The position numbers and the translations under genes are program-made. Positions 1-6,039 of a DNA stretch of 11,566 nt are shown here, piece after piece. The first letter of the stretch is position 1. Every line of letters begins with the position of its first letter. The notes beneath the pieces were generated by a model that was not told the origin of the DNA, did not search any database, and worked only from the letters and a program-made list of their open reading frames with translations. Source of the stretch: a candidate division GN15 bacterium (GTDB lineage: Bacteria > Zixibacteria > MSB-5A5 > GN15 > FEB-12); assembly GCA_014729205.1 (NCBI GenBank), contig WJKG01000174.1:1-11566 (forward strand), given 5' to 3'.

Positions 1-79
1 AGACGCCTTTGACGACCTCGTTGCCTTCCACCTCCACGTGGACATCCTTAAACTCAAACAATGGCTTCTTGTCAGACAT
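1..79 (-). CDS. sufC: SufC, Fe-S cluster assembly ATPase (partial, N-terminus only)
   Basis: Only the first 26 codons are in the window; the gene continues past the left edge. The peptide starts MSDKKPLFEFKDVHVEVEG and continues NEVVKGV. This is the usual first beta-strand layout of SufC, the ABC-type ATPase of the SufBCD scaffold that builds Fe-S clusters in the cytoplasm (family SufC begins with 'I.DLHV.VE...IL.G'). The Walker motifs are off the window, so ABC ATPase identity rests on the N-terminus and context. The ATG at 79-77 follows an AAGGA-type ribosome site with a spacer of about 10 bases. The gene lies 41 bases downstream of an Rrf2-family regulator on the same strand, a classic suf operon arrangement. 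Another ABC ATPase with a similar N-terminus cannot be excluded. Confidence 0.7.
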   Translation of the reverse strand, partial: MSDKKPLFEFKDVHVEVEGNEVVKGV

Positions 80-120
80 GGACTATCAATCCTTCTCTAT
101 GATTACTTTTCATATCTTCT

Positions 121-624
121 CTACTGCAAATTCTCGCCACGAGTCTCCTGTGGCTCCGATTGTTCGGTCAGCAAGATGCTGGAACCGGACAGTCCCGAAC
201 CTATCTCCGGCTGGTCATCCAGTACATCCTGAAGCGTGCGTGTTCGGAGCTGTTCGGAGATAAATCCCGCGAGACCGTCCAACACGTTGTGAACACTGCA
301 CTGGTCCTCGTGGACACATCGGTCGAGTTGCCCCGTGAACTTCTCGCAATGGTTGGGGTCGATCAATGGGCCGCCCAGGGCTGTGATGACCTCGAGCAGG
401 TTGATACTCTCCGGCGCGCGGGCTATCGTGAATCCGCCCGTGCGACCGCGCTCGGCGGTTACCAGGCCTTCCTTGCGCAGGATGCTCAGCAGCTTGGACG
501 CATACGGCACAGAGAGTCCCTCCTGCTCGGCGACCTCGGAGATAGACATTTGTCCCTCGCGGCCGCGACGAGCCAGCGCCAGCAAGCATCGGAGTCCGTA
601 TTCTTCTAAAGCTGAAATCCTCAT
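121..624 (-). CDS. Rrf2-family transcriptional regulator (IscR/SufR-like) of the suf operon
   Basis: This 167-residue protein has the Rrf2 layout. It opens with 'MRISALEEYGLRCLLALAR', followed by a winged helix-turn-helix at about residues 27-65 (ISEVAEQEGLSVPYASKLL, then a wing with RGRTGGF), and then a sensor region with three cysteines. Family members such as IscR, NsrR and SufR bind DNA and usually hold a Fe-S cluster through three Cys in the sensor loop. Here these are C93, C103 and C109, a C-X9-C-X5-C spacing that is wider in the first gap than E. coli IscR (C-X5-C-X5-C). The 3' neighbour is sufC, so the likely job is feedback control of Fe-S assembly, with the regulator as first gene of the operon. 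The residues after about 140 form an acidic, polar, probably disordered tail. The start at 624 is supported by the family N-terminus and an upstream in-frame stop, although the ribosome site is poor. Confidence 0.85.
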   Translation of the reverse strand: MRISALEEYGLRCLLALARRGREGQMSISEVAEQEGLSVPYASKLLSILRKEGLVTAERGRTGGFTIARAPESINLLEVITALGGPLIDPNHCEKFTGQLDRCVHEDQCSVHNVLDGLAGFISEQLRTRTLQDVLDDQPEIGSGLSGSSILLTEQSEPQETRGENLQ

Positions 625-674
625 ATTCTCAAAATCTCTGTTCTTCCGGCATTTTCAGCTCATCCAAAACATCA

Positions 675-705
675 CCTGGTCGGTCAGGATAAGCAATTAT
701 TACCA
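675..705 (-). promoter_or_regulatory. Possible promoter and operator of the Rrf2-sufC operon
   Basis: Upstream of the Rrf2 gene on the minus strand there is an extended -10-like element, TGGTAATAAT (705-696), without a convincing -35. Just downstream of it is an imperfect palindrome, CCTG-ACCGAC-CAGG (688-675). Its position near the expected transcription start would suit autoregulation by the Rrf2 protein. The arms are only 4 bp, so this is a weak prediction. The rest of the 625-794 gap shows no gene and no convincing terminator. Confidence 0.25.
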
Positions 706-794
706 ATCCGTAAAGTATTATTCTTAACATCTTACGAAATATCTGGTTCCATAAATCGGGACCGGAGAATGCGAATCGCGGCGAGTAATGACTA

Positions 795-1382
795 TCAGTG
801 ATCGGGGCGGTCGGACCAGGGCGTGACGGTACCCACGAAAGTGCTCTGGGCGCCATTGGCCATCGCTTTGAGCACGCCGTGAGCAATTTCGTCATGAGTG
901 AGCCAACGCGGACCGTGGTCGGCCATCTTCCAGCCGAGGATAATTTCATGGTAGATAACGTGATCGAGCCGACTGGCGAACCGTCGTGACCGGAACGAGC
1001 GTCTTTCTTCGCTCAGTGATGGATCGGCGGCGGAGGAGCCGAGAATGTCCCAGTACTGGCAGGTATGCTGGATCGTATCAAGGAATTCTGCCAGTTGGCC
1101 GGTGGCCTGGGGTGCGGGGGTGTCGTGGATGTTGCTGATGGCGTTGTCGTATGGGCCATGGATGGCGGTTGTGGTGTCGAGTTTTTCGATCATCTGGGCA
1201 GCGTCGCGGTAGTCGTGATGGACGGCGTTGAACTTGCCGCCGACCGCCTGGACCCGTTCACCGAGCGAGATGAGGCCGTCGGAATCGCGTGCGACGACTG
1301 TTACGGTGTGCTTCTGGCGGGCGAGGCCGACCGCCACTCCGGCCAGCATGCCGGTTCCGCCGACTATAAGGGAGTGAGACAC
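795..1382 (-). CDS. Atypical short-chain dehydrogenase (Rossmann-fold NAD(P)-binding protein), substrate unknown
   Basis: The protein of about 195 residues starts with a Rossmann dinucleotide-binding motif, GGTGMLAG, at residues 8-15, after a beta strand (SLIV) and before 'TVTVVARD'. This indicates an NAD(P)-binding short-chain dehydrogenase-like protein. I see no canonical YxxxK pair: the only Tyr/Lys near the expected place is YHEIILGWK, with the wrong spacing. The C-terminal 'RWLTHDEIAHGV...FVGTVTPW' stretch resembles a small family of short bacterial SDR-like proteins of unknown role. I chose the GTG at 1382 because it places the beta strand at the N-terminus and an AAAGGA site lies 11 bases upstream. 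ATG at 1403 and TTG at 1409 are in-frame alternatives. It is divergent from the ior operon, with about 210 bases between the starts. Confidence 0.7.
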   Translation of the reverse strand: MSHSLIVGGTGMLAGVAVGLARQKHTVTVVARDSDGLISLGERVQAVGGKFNAVHHDYRDAAQMIEKLDTTTAIHGPYDNAISNIHDTPAPQATGQLAEFLDTIQHTCQYWDILGSSAADPSLSEERRSFRSRRFASRLDHVIYHEIILGWKMADHGPRWLTHDEIAHGVLKAMANGAQSTFVGTVTPWSDRPDH

Positions 1383-1476
1383 GGGGTCAGGTGTCCTTTC
1401 CATGAACAATTTTGTTGGTCAAGGTACTTGCTGGTTGTGCAGATCGCAAGCGCTTCAGGCAAATCCGCCAAGCCCC

Positions 1477-1505
1477 TTGCCTTCGACGGCCCAAACCACT
1501 ATAAT
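1477..1505 (+). promoter_or_regulatory. Sigma-70-type promoter of the ior-buk-ptb operon
   Basis: A TTGCCT -35-like hexamer (1477-1482) is separated by exactly 17 bases from a perfect TATAAT -10 (1500-1505). The predicted start, about 1511-1513, leaves an untranslated leader of about 83 bases before iorA. It is the only strong promoter match in the 1383-1594 gap and reads toward the five-gene operon. The rest of that gap holds no supported gene. Confidence 0.6.
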
Positions 1506-1522
1506 TGTGAAACTATTCACAC
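1505..1522 (+). promoter_or_regulatory. Palindromic operator, Rex-like (also fits CRP/FNR-type pattern)
   Basis: The sequence TTGTGAAACTATTCACAC contains a perfect inverted repeat, TGTGAA-ACTA-TTCACA (1506-1521). It matches the Rex consensus known in several phyla (TTGTGAAnnnnTTCACAA) at every specified base except the last. The inner part also fits the CRP half-site pattern TGTGA-N6-TCACA. It abuts the TATAAT and covers the predicted transcription start, a repressor position, which favours Rex over a CRP-type activator. Rex senses the NADH/NAD+ ratio and commonly controls fermentation genes, which agrees with the operon content. No regulator gene for it is in the window. Confidence 0.55.
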
Positions 1523-1594
1523 AGTTGGTCGCACGATGCCATGTGTGAGGAACGCTGAACGAATGCGAACTGATATAGACAAGGCAGGACGACT

Positions 1595-3376
1595 ATGAAA
1601 GAACTGTTGTCGGGCAATGAGGCAATAGCCCGCGGTGCCTGGGAAGCCGGGGCTCGTATGGCGGTTGCCTACCCCGGGACGCCTTCCACCGAAATCCTCG
1701 AGACAATGGCTGCTCGGCATCGCGAGGTGTACTCGCAGTGGTCGCCGAATGAGAAGGTGGCCTACGAGGTGGGGATCGGTGCCTCGCTGGGTGGAGCGCG
1801 AACGCTGGTCTGCATGAAGCATGTGGGCGTTAACGTGGCCGCGGATCCATTCATGACGCACGCGTATACCGGTGTCAATGGTGGTTTCGTACTGGTGACG
1901 GCCGACGATCCCGAAATGCACTCCTCCCAGAACGAGCAGGACAATCGCCTCTATGCACGTTTCGCCAATGTGCCGATGCTGGAACCATCGGACTCACAGG
2001 AAGCGCGCGACATGACGATGGCTGCTTTCCAGATTTCCGAGGAATTCGATACTCCCGTGATTGTCCGTGTAACGACACGCATATCGCACTCCAAGGGTGT
2101 CGTTGGTGTGGGCGATCGCAAGCCCGGTCCGGAGAAGCAGTTTGAAAAGGACCCACCGAAGTACGTGATGGTACCGAACAACGCACGGCAACGCCATGTG
2201 GTCGTTCGCGACCGGCTCGCAAAACTCGAGAAGTTCACCGAGATGACGCAATTCAATGTGCTCGAGGAAAACGGCTCGAAGATTGGCATTATCTCCGGTG
2301 GCGTCGCGTACCAGTATGCGAAAGAAGTCTTGCCCGATGCCGACTATCTCAAGCTCGGCTTCAGCTACCCGCTGCCGCTGGATAAGATTCGCAAGTTTGT
2401 TGAATCGCATGACACGGTGCTGGTTGTCGAGGAACTGGAACCGTTCTACGAGGATCAGATCCGCGCGGCCGGCATTATGGTCGAGGGAAAGAAGTACTTC
2501 GGCCACCTGGGCGAGCTGTCGCCGTATCGGGTAGCAGATGGTATGAAGGCCGCCGGGATTGTCGATACCGTAGCGGTCAGCAAGATCGCCCCCGCGGAGA
2601 ATATGTTCCCGCGTCCGCCGGTGTTGTGTCCGGGGTGTCCGCATCGCGGAGCCTTCATGGCCCTGCGCAAGCTCAAGGTCGCTGTCACGGGCGACATTGG
2701 CTGCTATACACTCGGCTTCACCAAGCCACTGGGAGCTATGGACACCTGCGTCTGTATGGGGGCGTCGATAGGCACTGCCATTGGTATGGAAAAGGTGCAC
2801 GGGTATGCCAAGGGGACGGTGGCCGTAATCGGCGATTCCACTTTCCTGCATTCCGGCGTCACAGGCCTGATGGACGCTGTCTACAACAACAGCAATGTCA
2901 CCGTCCTCATTGTCGACAACAGCGCCACCGCCATGACCGGCGGGCAGCAGCACCCGGCGACGGGACGAACCCTCATGGGCGACGAGGCGGGTAAGATCGA
3001 TATCGGGCAGCTGGTGCAGGCGATGGGGGTAAAGAACTACCGTCCGGTGGATCCCTACGATTACGACCAGGTACTCAACACCATTAAGGAAGAAATGGCC
3101 AACGATGGGCCCTCGGTGATTCACACGCAGCGGCCGTGCGTGCTGATGCCCAAGCGCATCATGGAGGAGCCATATACAGTGGATCTCGAGAAATGCACCG
3201 CCTGCGGCGCGTGCTTCCGAATTTCATGCCCGGCTATTATGGCCGCCAAAGAGACCAATGAACGTGGGCATCCCAAGGCGATCATTGATGCATCCCTGTG
3301 TACCGGGTGTACGCTGTGTTCACAGATTTGCCCCGAGGAGGCAATCATCCTTAAGAGCCAGATGGTAGAGGCATAG
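1595..3376 (+). CDS. iorA: Indolepyruvate ferredoxin oxidoreductase, alpha subunit
   Basis: With IorB this catalyses oxidative decarboxylation of aryl 2-oxoacids (indolepyruvate, phenylpyruvate, 4-hydroxyphenylpyruvate) with CoA to acyl-CoA, CO2 and reduced ferredoxin, in the cytoplasm. The 593-residue length is normal for IorA. The N-terminal pyruvate-oxidoreductase domain carries 'YPGTPSTEI', 'NEKVAYEV' and 'MHSSQNEQDNR'. The thiamine-diphosphate domain begins near residue 345 (CPGCPH) and holds G413-D414-S415 followed by the Asn-rich NNSNVTVLIVDN. The C-terminal ferredoxin domain has two 4Fe-4S motifs. The first is C534, C537, C540, C545. The second is C569, C572, C575, C579 (CX2CX2CX3CP), a spacing typical of IorA. 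The ATG follows AGGA with a 5-base spacer, and iorB starts 8 bases after the stop. Substrate range cannot be read from sequence; branched-chain or other 2-oxoacids remain possible. Confidence 0.95.
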   Translation: MKELLSGNEAIARGAWEAGARMAVAYPGTPSTEILETMAARHREVYSQWSPNEKVAYEVGIGASLGGARTLVCMKHVGVNVAADPFMTHAYTGVNGGFVLVTADDPEMHSSQNEQDNRLYARFANVPMLEPSDSQEARDMTMAAFQISEEFDTPVIVRVTTRISHSKGVVGVGDRKPGPEKQFEKDPPKYVMVPNNARQRHVVVRDRLAKLEKFTEMTQFNVLEENGSKIGIISGGVAYQYAKEVLPDADYLKLGFSYPLPLDKIRKFVESHDTVLVVEELEPFYEDQIRAAGIMVEGKKYFGHLGELSPYRVADGMKAAGIVDTVAVSKIAPAENMFPRPPVLCPGCPHRGAFMALRKLKVAVTGDIGCYTLGFTKPLGAMDTCVCMGASIGTAIGMEKVHGYAKGTVAVIGDSTFLHSGVTGLMDAVYNNSNVTVLIVDNSATAMTGGQQHPATGRTLMGDEAGKIDIGQLVQAMGVKNYRPVDPYDYDQVLNTIKEEMANDGPSVIHTQRPCVLMPKRIMEEPYTVDLEKCTACGACFRISCPAIMAAKETNERGHPKAIIDASLCTGCTLCSQICPEEAIILKSQMVEA

Positions 3377-3384
3377 GTGATATC

Positions 3385-3987
3385 ATGGAAAAAGACCATT
3401 TCGATATTCTGATTGTCGGCGTGGGCGGCCAGGGTGTACTGTTGGCCTCCGAGATTATCTCTGAGGCGGCGATCGCGGCCGGCTACGATGTCAAGAAATC
3501 CGAGGTGCACGGCATGTCACAGCGCGGGGGCATTGTAACCTCGCACGTGCGCGTGGCGCCGAAAGTGTACTCACCGACCATCCAGCAGGGCACGGCCGAC
3601 ATAATCCTGGCCTTCGAACAGGCCGAAGGGCTCCGCGCCGTCAACTGGATGAAGCCCGAGGGCGTGGCGATTGTGTCTACCACGGCGCTGATCCCGGCCA
3701 TCGTGACCTCATCGAAGCAGTTCGATTACCCGGAAGACGCCCTGGACCAGCTCAAGGCGAAGGCGGACAATGTGATCGTCGCCGAAGCGGATCGCATTGC
3801 CGGCGAACTGGGCAATCCACGCCTGGTGAACACGATTTTGCTGGGTGTGATGTCGGCGCTGCTGCCGATAGACCGGGAGGTCTGGCTGGACACCATCAAG
3901 AAGAAGGTCAAGGAACGCTTTGTGGAAATCAATCTCCGTGCGTTCGAGCGAGGCGAACAGATCCAGCGCGAATCGGTAGTCTCATGA
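3385..3987 (+). CDS. iorB: Indolepyruvate oxidoreductase, beta subunit
   Basis: This 200-residue protein is the gamma-type pyruvate/ketoacid oxidoreductase domain that pairs with IorA. It has the glycine-rich GVGGQGVLLAS segment (about residues 12-22) and the diagnostic SEVHGMSQRGG (39-49), both conserved in IorB. Length agrees with the family (about 190-200). An AGGTGA ribosome site overlaps the end of iorA, and the start is 8 bases after the iorA stop, so the two subunits are probably translated in step. The partner completes the heteromeric enzyme, which passes electrons to ferredoxin. No electron-accepting hydrogenase, Rnf or Nfn gene is in the window. Confidence 0.94.
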   Translation: MEKDHFDILIVGVGGQGVLLASEIISEAAIAAGYDVKKSEVHGMSQRGGIVTSHVRVAPKVYSPTIQQGTADIILAFEQAEGLRAVNWMKPEGVAIVSTTALIPAIVTSSKQFDYPEDALDQLKAKADNVIVAEADRIAGELGNPRLVNTILLGVMSALLPIDREVWLDTIKKKVKERFVEINLRAFERGEQIQRESVVS

Positions 3988-4003
3988 GCATGGGAGGAGC
4001 GTG

Positions 4004-5071
4004 ATGTCGCACCACATGCTGATCATCAACCCCGGGTCGACCTCGACCAAGGTGGCGCTGTTCGATGGCAAGAAGAAGCTCTCTGAACAGGTGATCCGCC
4101 ACGAGGGTGAGAAGCTTCGCAAGTTCGATAATGTGGCTGACCAGTTCGAGTTTCGAATGGAGGCGATTGATCCCTGGATCGACTCGCTGAACCTCCAGCC
4201 GGTCGATGTCAAGGCGGTAGTCGGTATCGGCGCGCCGCTTCGACCTCTTGAGGGTGGTTCATACGCTATCAACGATCGCATGCTTGAAGAATTGCAGCAG
4301 CGGACGTGGTCCAACCACGCCTCGAACCTGGGAGCCATTATCTCGTTCTATCTCGGCGACCGCTACGGTGTGCCCGCCATGATTGTCGATCCCATTACGA
4401 CAGATAACTTCACTGAGCTGGCCCGTGTCTCCGGCATCAAGGAGATTAAGCGGAAGTGTCGCTCCCACGCTCTGAACCTCAAGGAGGTTTGCCGGCGCCA
4501 GGCGGCCAGGGCCGGTACGACGCTCGAGGATGTGAATTTCGTTGCTGTTCACATGGGTGGCGGTATCTCGGTGGCGGCACTCGCCAGGGGCCGAGTAGTC
4601 GACGTCAATGACGGTTTGCTGGGAATGGGGCCATTTTCACCGGATCGGTGCGGCGCTGTTCCCATTGGTGGATTGGTCAAACTGTGCTACTCCGGGAAGT
4701 ACAGCGAAAAGGAGATGCTGGACAAACTGTCCAAACACTCCGGTCTGGTGTCATATCTCGGTGAATCGGACCTTCGCAAGGTGGAAGAGATGATCGATGC
4801 CGGCGATGAGCGGGCGGAGTTGTACTTCAATGCTATGGCGTACCAGATCGCCAAGGAGATCGGAGCCGCGGCCGTGGTGCTGGAGGGTGAGTTCCAGTCC
4901 GTGGTTCTCACTGGAGGTATGGCAAACTCTGAGCGGTTGGTCGATCAGGTCGCGCGGCGAATTGAGTTCCTGGGCGACATTCATGTAGTGCCCGGTGAGT
5001 TCGAGATGGAAGCGCTGGCAGCCGCAGGGTATCGGTTCCTGACCGGCGAGGAAGACCTGAAGGAGTACTGA
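4004..5071 (+). CDS. buk: Butyrate kinase-family acyl kinase
   Basis: This cytoplasmic ASKHA-fold kinase converts an acyl phosphate and ADP to carboxylic acid and ATP. The 355-residue length is typical of Buk. Visible motifs are the N-terminal phosphate-binding signature INPGSTSTK (about residues 8-16), the second signature VHMGGGISVAA (182-192), GMGPFSPDR (207-215, close to the Buk 'GxGPFSPER'), and a C-terminal VLTGGMA followed by PGEFEMEALA, all family hallmarks. I prefer ATG at 4004, which has AGGAG with a 4-base spacer; GTG at 4001 is closer than ideal. In this operon the acyl group is probably that produced by IorAB (arylacetyl or branched acyl) rather than butyryl, because there is no butyryl-CoA pathway gene nearby. 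This substrate assignment is inference; the kinase family assignment is firm. Confidence 0.92.
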   Translation: MSHHMLIINPGSTSTKVALFDGKKKLSEQVIRHEGEKLRKFDNVADQFEFRMEAIDPWIDSLNLQPVDVKAVVGIGAPLRPLEGGSYAINDRMLEELQQRTWSNHASNLGAIISFYLGDRYGVPAMIVDPITTDNFTELARVSGIKEIKRKCRSHALNLKEVCRRQAARAGTTLEDVNFVAVHMGGGISVAALARGRVVDVNDGLLGMGPFSPDRCGAVPIGGLVKLCYSGKYSEKEMLDKLSKHSGLVSYLGESDLRKVEEMIDAGDERAELYFNAMAYQIAKEIGAAAVVLEGEFQSVVLTGGMANSERLVDQVARRIEFLGDIHVVPGEFEMEALAAAGYRFLTGEEDLKEY

Positions 5072-6039
5072 TGGCGGATGATCCCATACAGTCGGCCCAG
5101 GAATTGATTGACGCCGCTCGACGCATTGCGGATGCCGGTCGCAAGAAGCGGGTTGCTGTGGCGGCGGCACAAGACGTTGACGTCATCGAGGCAGTTTCAC
5201 AGGCCGAGGCCGACGGCTTTCTGGATGGTAGCCTGATCGGCGATGAACGAACGATTCGGTCGCTCGCAGAAGAACGTGGCATTACCTTGGACAATTTGGA
5301 AGTCATCGCGCAGGACGATGTCAGCAGCGCGGCACACCGGGCGGTTGGCATGGCCGCCAAGGGCGATGCCGATGTTGTCATGAAGGGTTTCCTGCCAACT
5401 TCGGCGCTGCTGCGAACAGTGCTCGACAAGCAGTACGGGCTGCGGGGCAGCGGGACGATATCGCATTGCGCCGTGCTGGATATCCCTGGGTATCACAAGA
5501 TGCTCAACTTCACCGATGGTGGCATGGTGGTGGCACCAGATCCAGAGCAGAAGTACCAGATCCTGTCCAATGCCGTGACAGTCGCCCGTGCAATGGGGCT
5601 CAGCCCCGTGAAGGTGGCCGTCTCCGGCGCATACCACCAGGCGGTGGGAGCTGTGGCGCATAATGCGTCCGATCAGGGGTTGGTGGTGAAGCGCGCTCGA
5701 GAGAACATGTCTGATATCGAGATCACCGGTCCCATGCCGCTCGATGTATCCACCTCGCGCCGTGCAGCCGAAGCATACGGAGTGGACCACCCGGTTGCGG
5801 CTGACGCTGACATTTTTCTTGTCAACTCAATCGAGGAATGCAACATCACTTGCAAGGCGCTTATCAATTTCGCCCAGGCCATATTCTGCGGCGTTGTAGT
5901 GGGAGCACGAATACCGGTCTCATTGGTGTCGCGAACTGATACCGTCATGAACAAGAAAGCCTCACTGGCCCTGGCGTGCGTTCTGGCTGATTACTACGCA
6001 CAGACCGGGCACTGGGACAAGCAGGGGGGAGCGTCATGA
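5071..6039 (+). CDS. ptb: Phosphate acyl (butyryl/acetyl) transferase family protein, first copy
   Basis: This 322-residue protein belongs to the PTA/PTB family, which exchanges CoA for phosphate on an acyl-CoA to feed the kinase. It keeps several family stretches: VVMKGFLPTSALLR, an ISHCAVLDIPGYHK segment, the TDGGM...APDPEQK region, and a C-terminal GARIPVSLVSR with the S287-R288 pair. In M. thermophila Pta, as I recall, the equivalent Ser-Arg acts at the active site. The central block is unusual: where relatives (and the next gene) have E189, D200, G211-Q212 and D219, this copy has H, S, E-N and T. It also has an N-terminal extension of about 20 residues compared with common Ptb. The start overlaps the buk stop by one base (TGATG). 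Either a specialised transacylase or one half of a heteromer is possible. Confidence 0.85.
   Translation: MADDPIQSAQELIDAARRIADAGRKKRVAVAAAQDVDVIEAVSQAEADGFLDGSLIGDERTIRSLAEERGITLDNLEVIAQDDVSSAAHRAVGMAAKGDADVVMKGFLPTSALLRTVLDKQYGLRGSGTISHCAVLDIPGYHKMLNFTDGGMVVAPDPEQKYQILSNAVTVARAMGLSPVKVAVSGAYHQAVGAVAHNASDQGLVVKRARENMSDIEITGPMPLDVSTSRRAAEAYGVDHPVAADADIFLVNSIEECNITCKALINFAQAIFCGVVVGARIPVSLVSRTDTVMNKKASLALACVLADYYAQTGHWDKQGGAS

Noticed and set aside
160..609. Plus-strand open frame opposite the Rrf2 gene
   Set aside because: Antisense to a protein with a full helix-turn-helix and Cys cluster; no domain in the translation.
738..765. Hairpin-like GGTTCC-N7-GGGACC after the SDR gene as a terminator
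   Set aside because: The arms contain a mismatch on the minus transcript (a G-U wobble on the plus) and there is no T run on either side.
1405..1416. Inverted repeat AACAA-TT-TTGTT just upstream of the SDR start as an operator
   Set aside because: Short A/T arms of 5 bp with no second copy nearby; too likely by chance to annotate.
1065..1598. Plus-strand open frame over the SDR gene and up to iorA
   Set aside because: Most of it is antisense to the dehydrogenase, which has an intact Rossmann motif. Its translation has no family signature, and the iorA promoter and operator lie inside it.
1536..1598. Possible 20-codon leader peptide whose TGA overlaps the iorA ATG
   Set aside because: The frame MPCVRNAERMRTDIDKAGRL is open and ends in an ATGA overlap, but there is no ribosome site before the ATG at 1536 and no run of regulatory codons or attenuator hairpin. 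Chance is more likely.
1994..3124. Long minus-strand open frame (376 codons) opposite iorA
   Set aside because: It lies entirely antisense to a gene with clear IorA motifs over its whole length, and its translation shows no recognisable domain. Strong codon bias on the real strand commonly leaves such open antisense frames.
4751..5790. Minus-strand open frames opposite buk and the first ptb (4751-5170, 4908-5429, 5197-5790)
   Set aside because: All are antisense to genes with strong family motifs and show low-complexity Ser/Arg/His-rich translations without domains.
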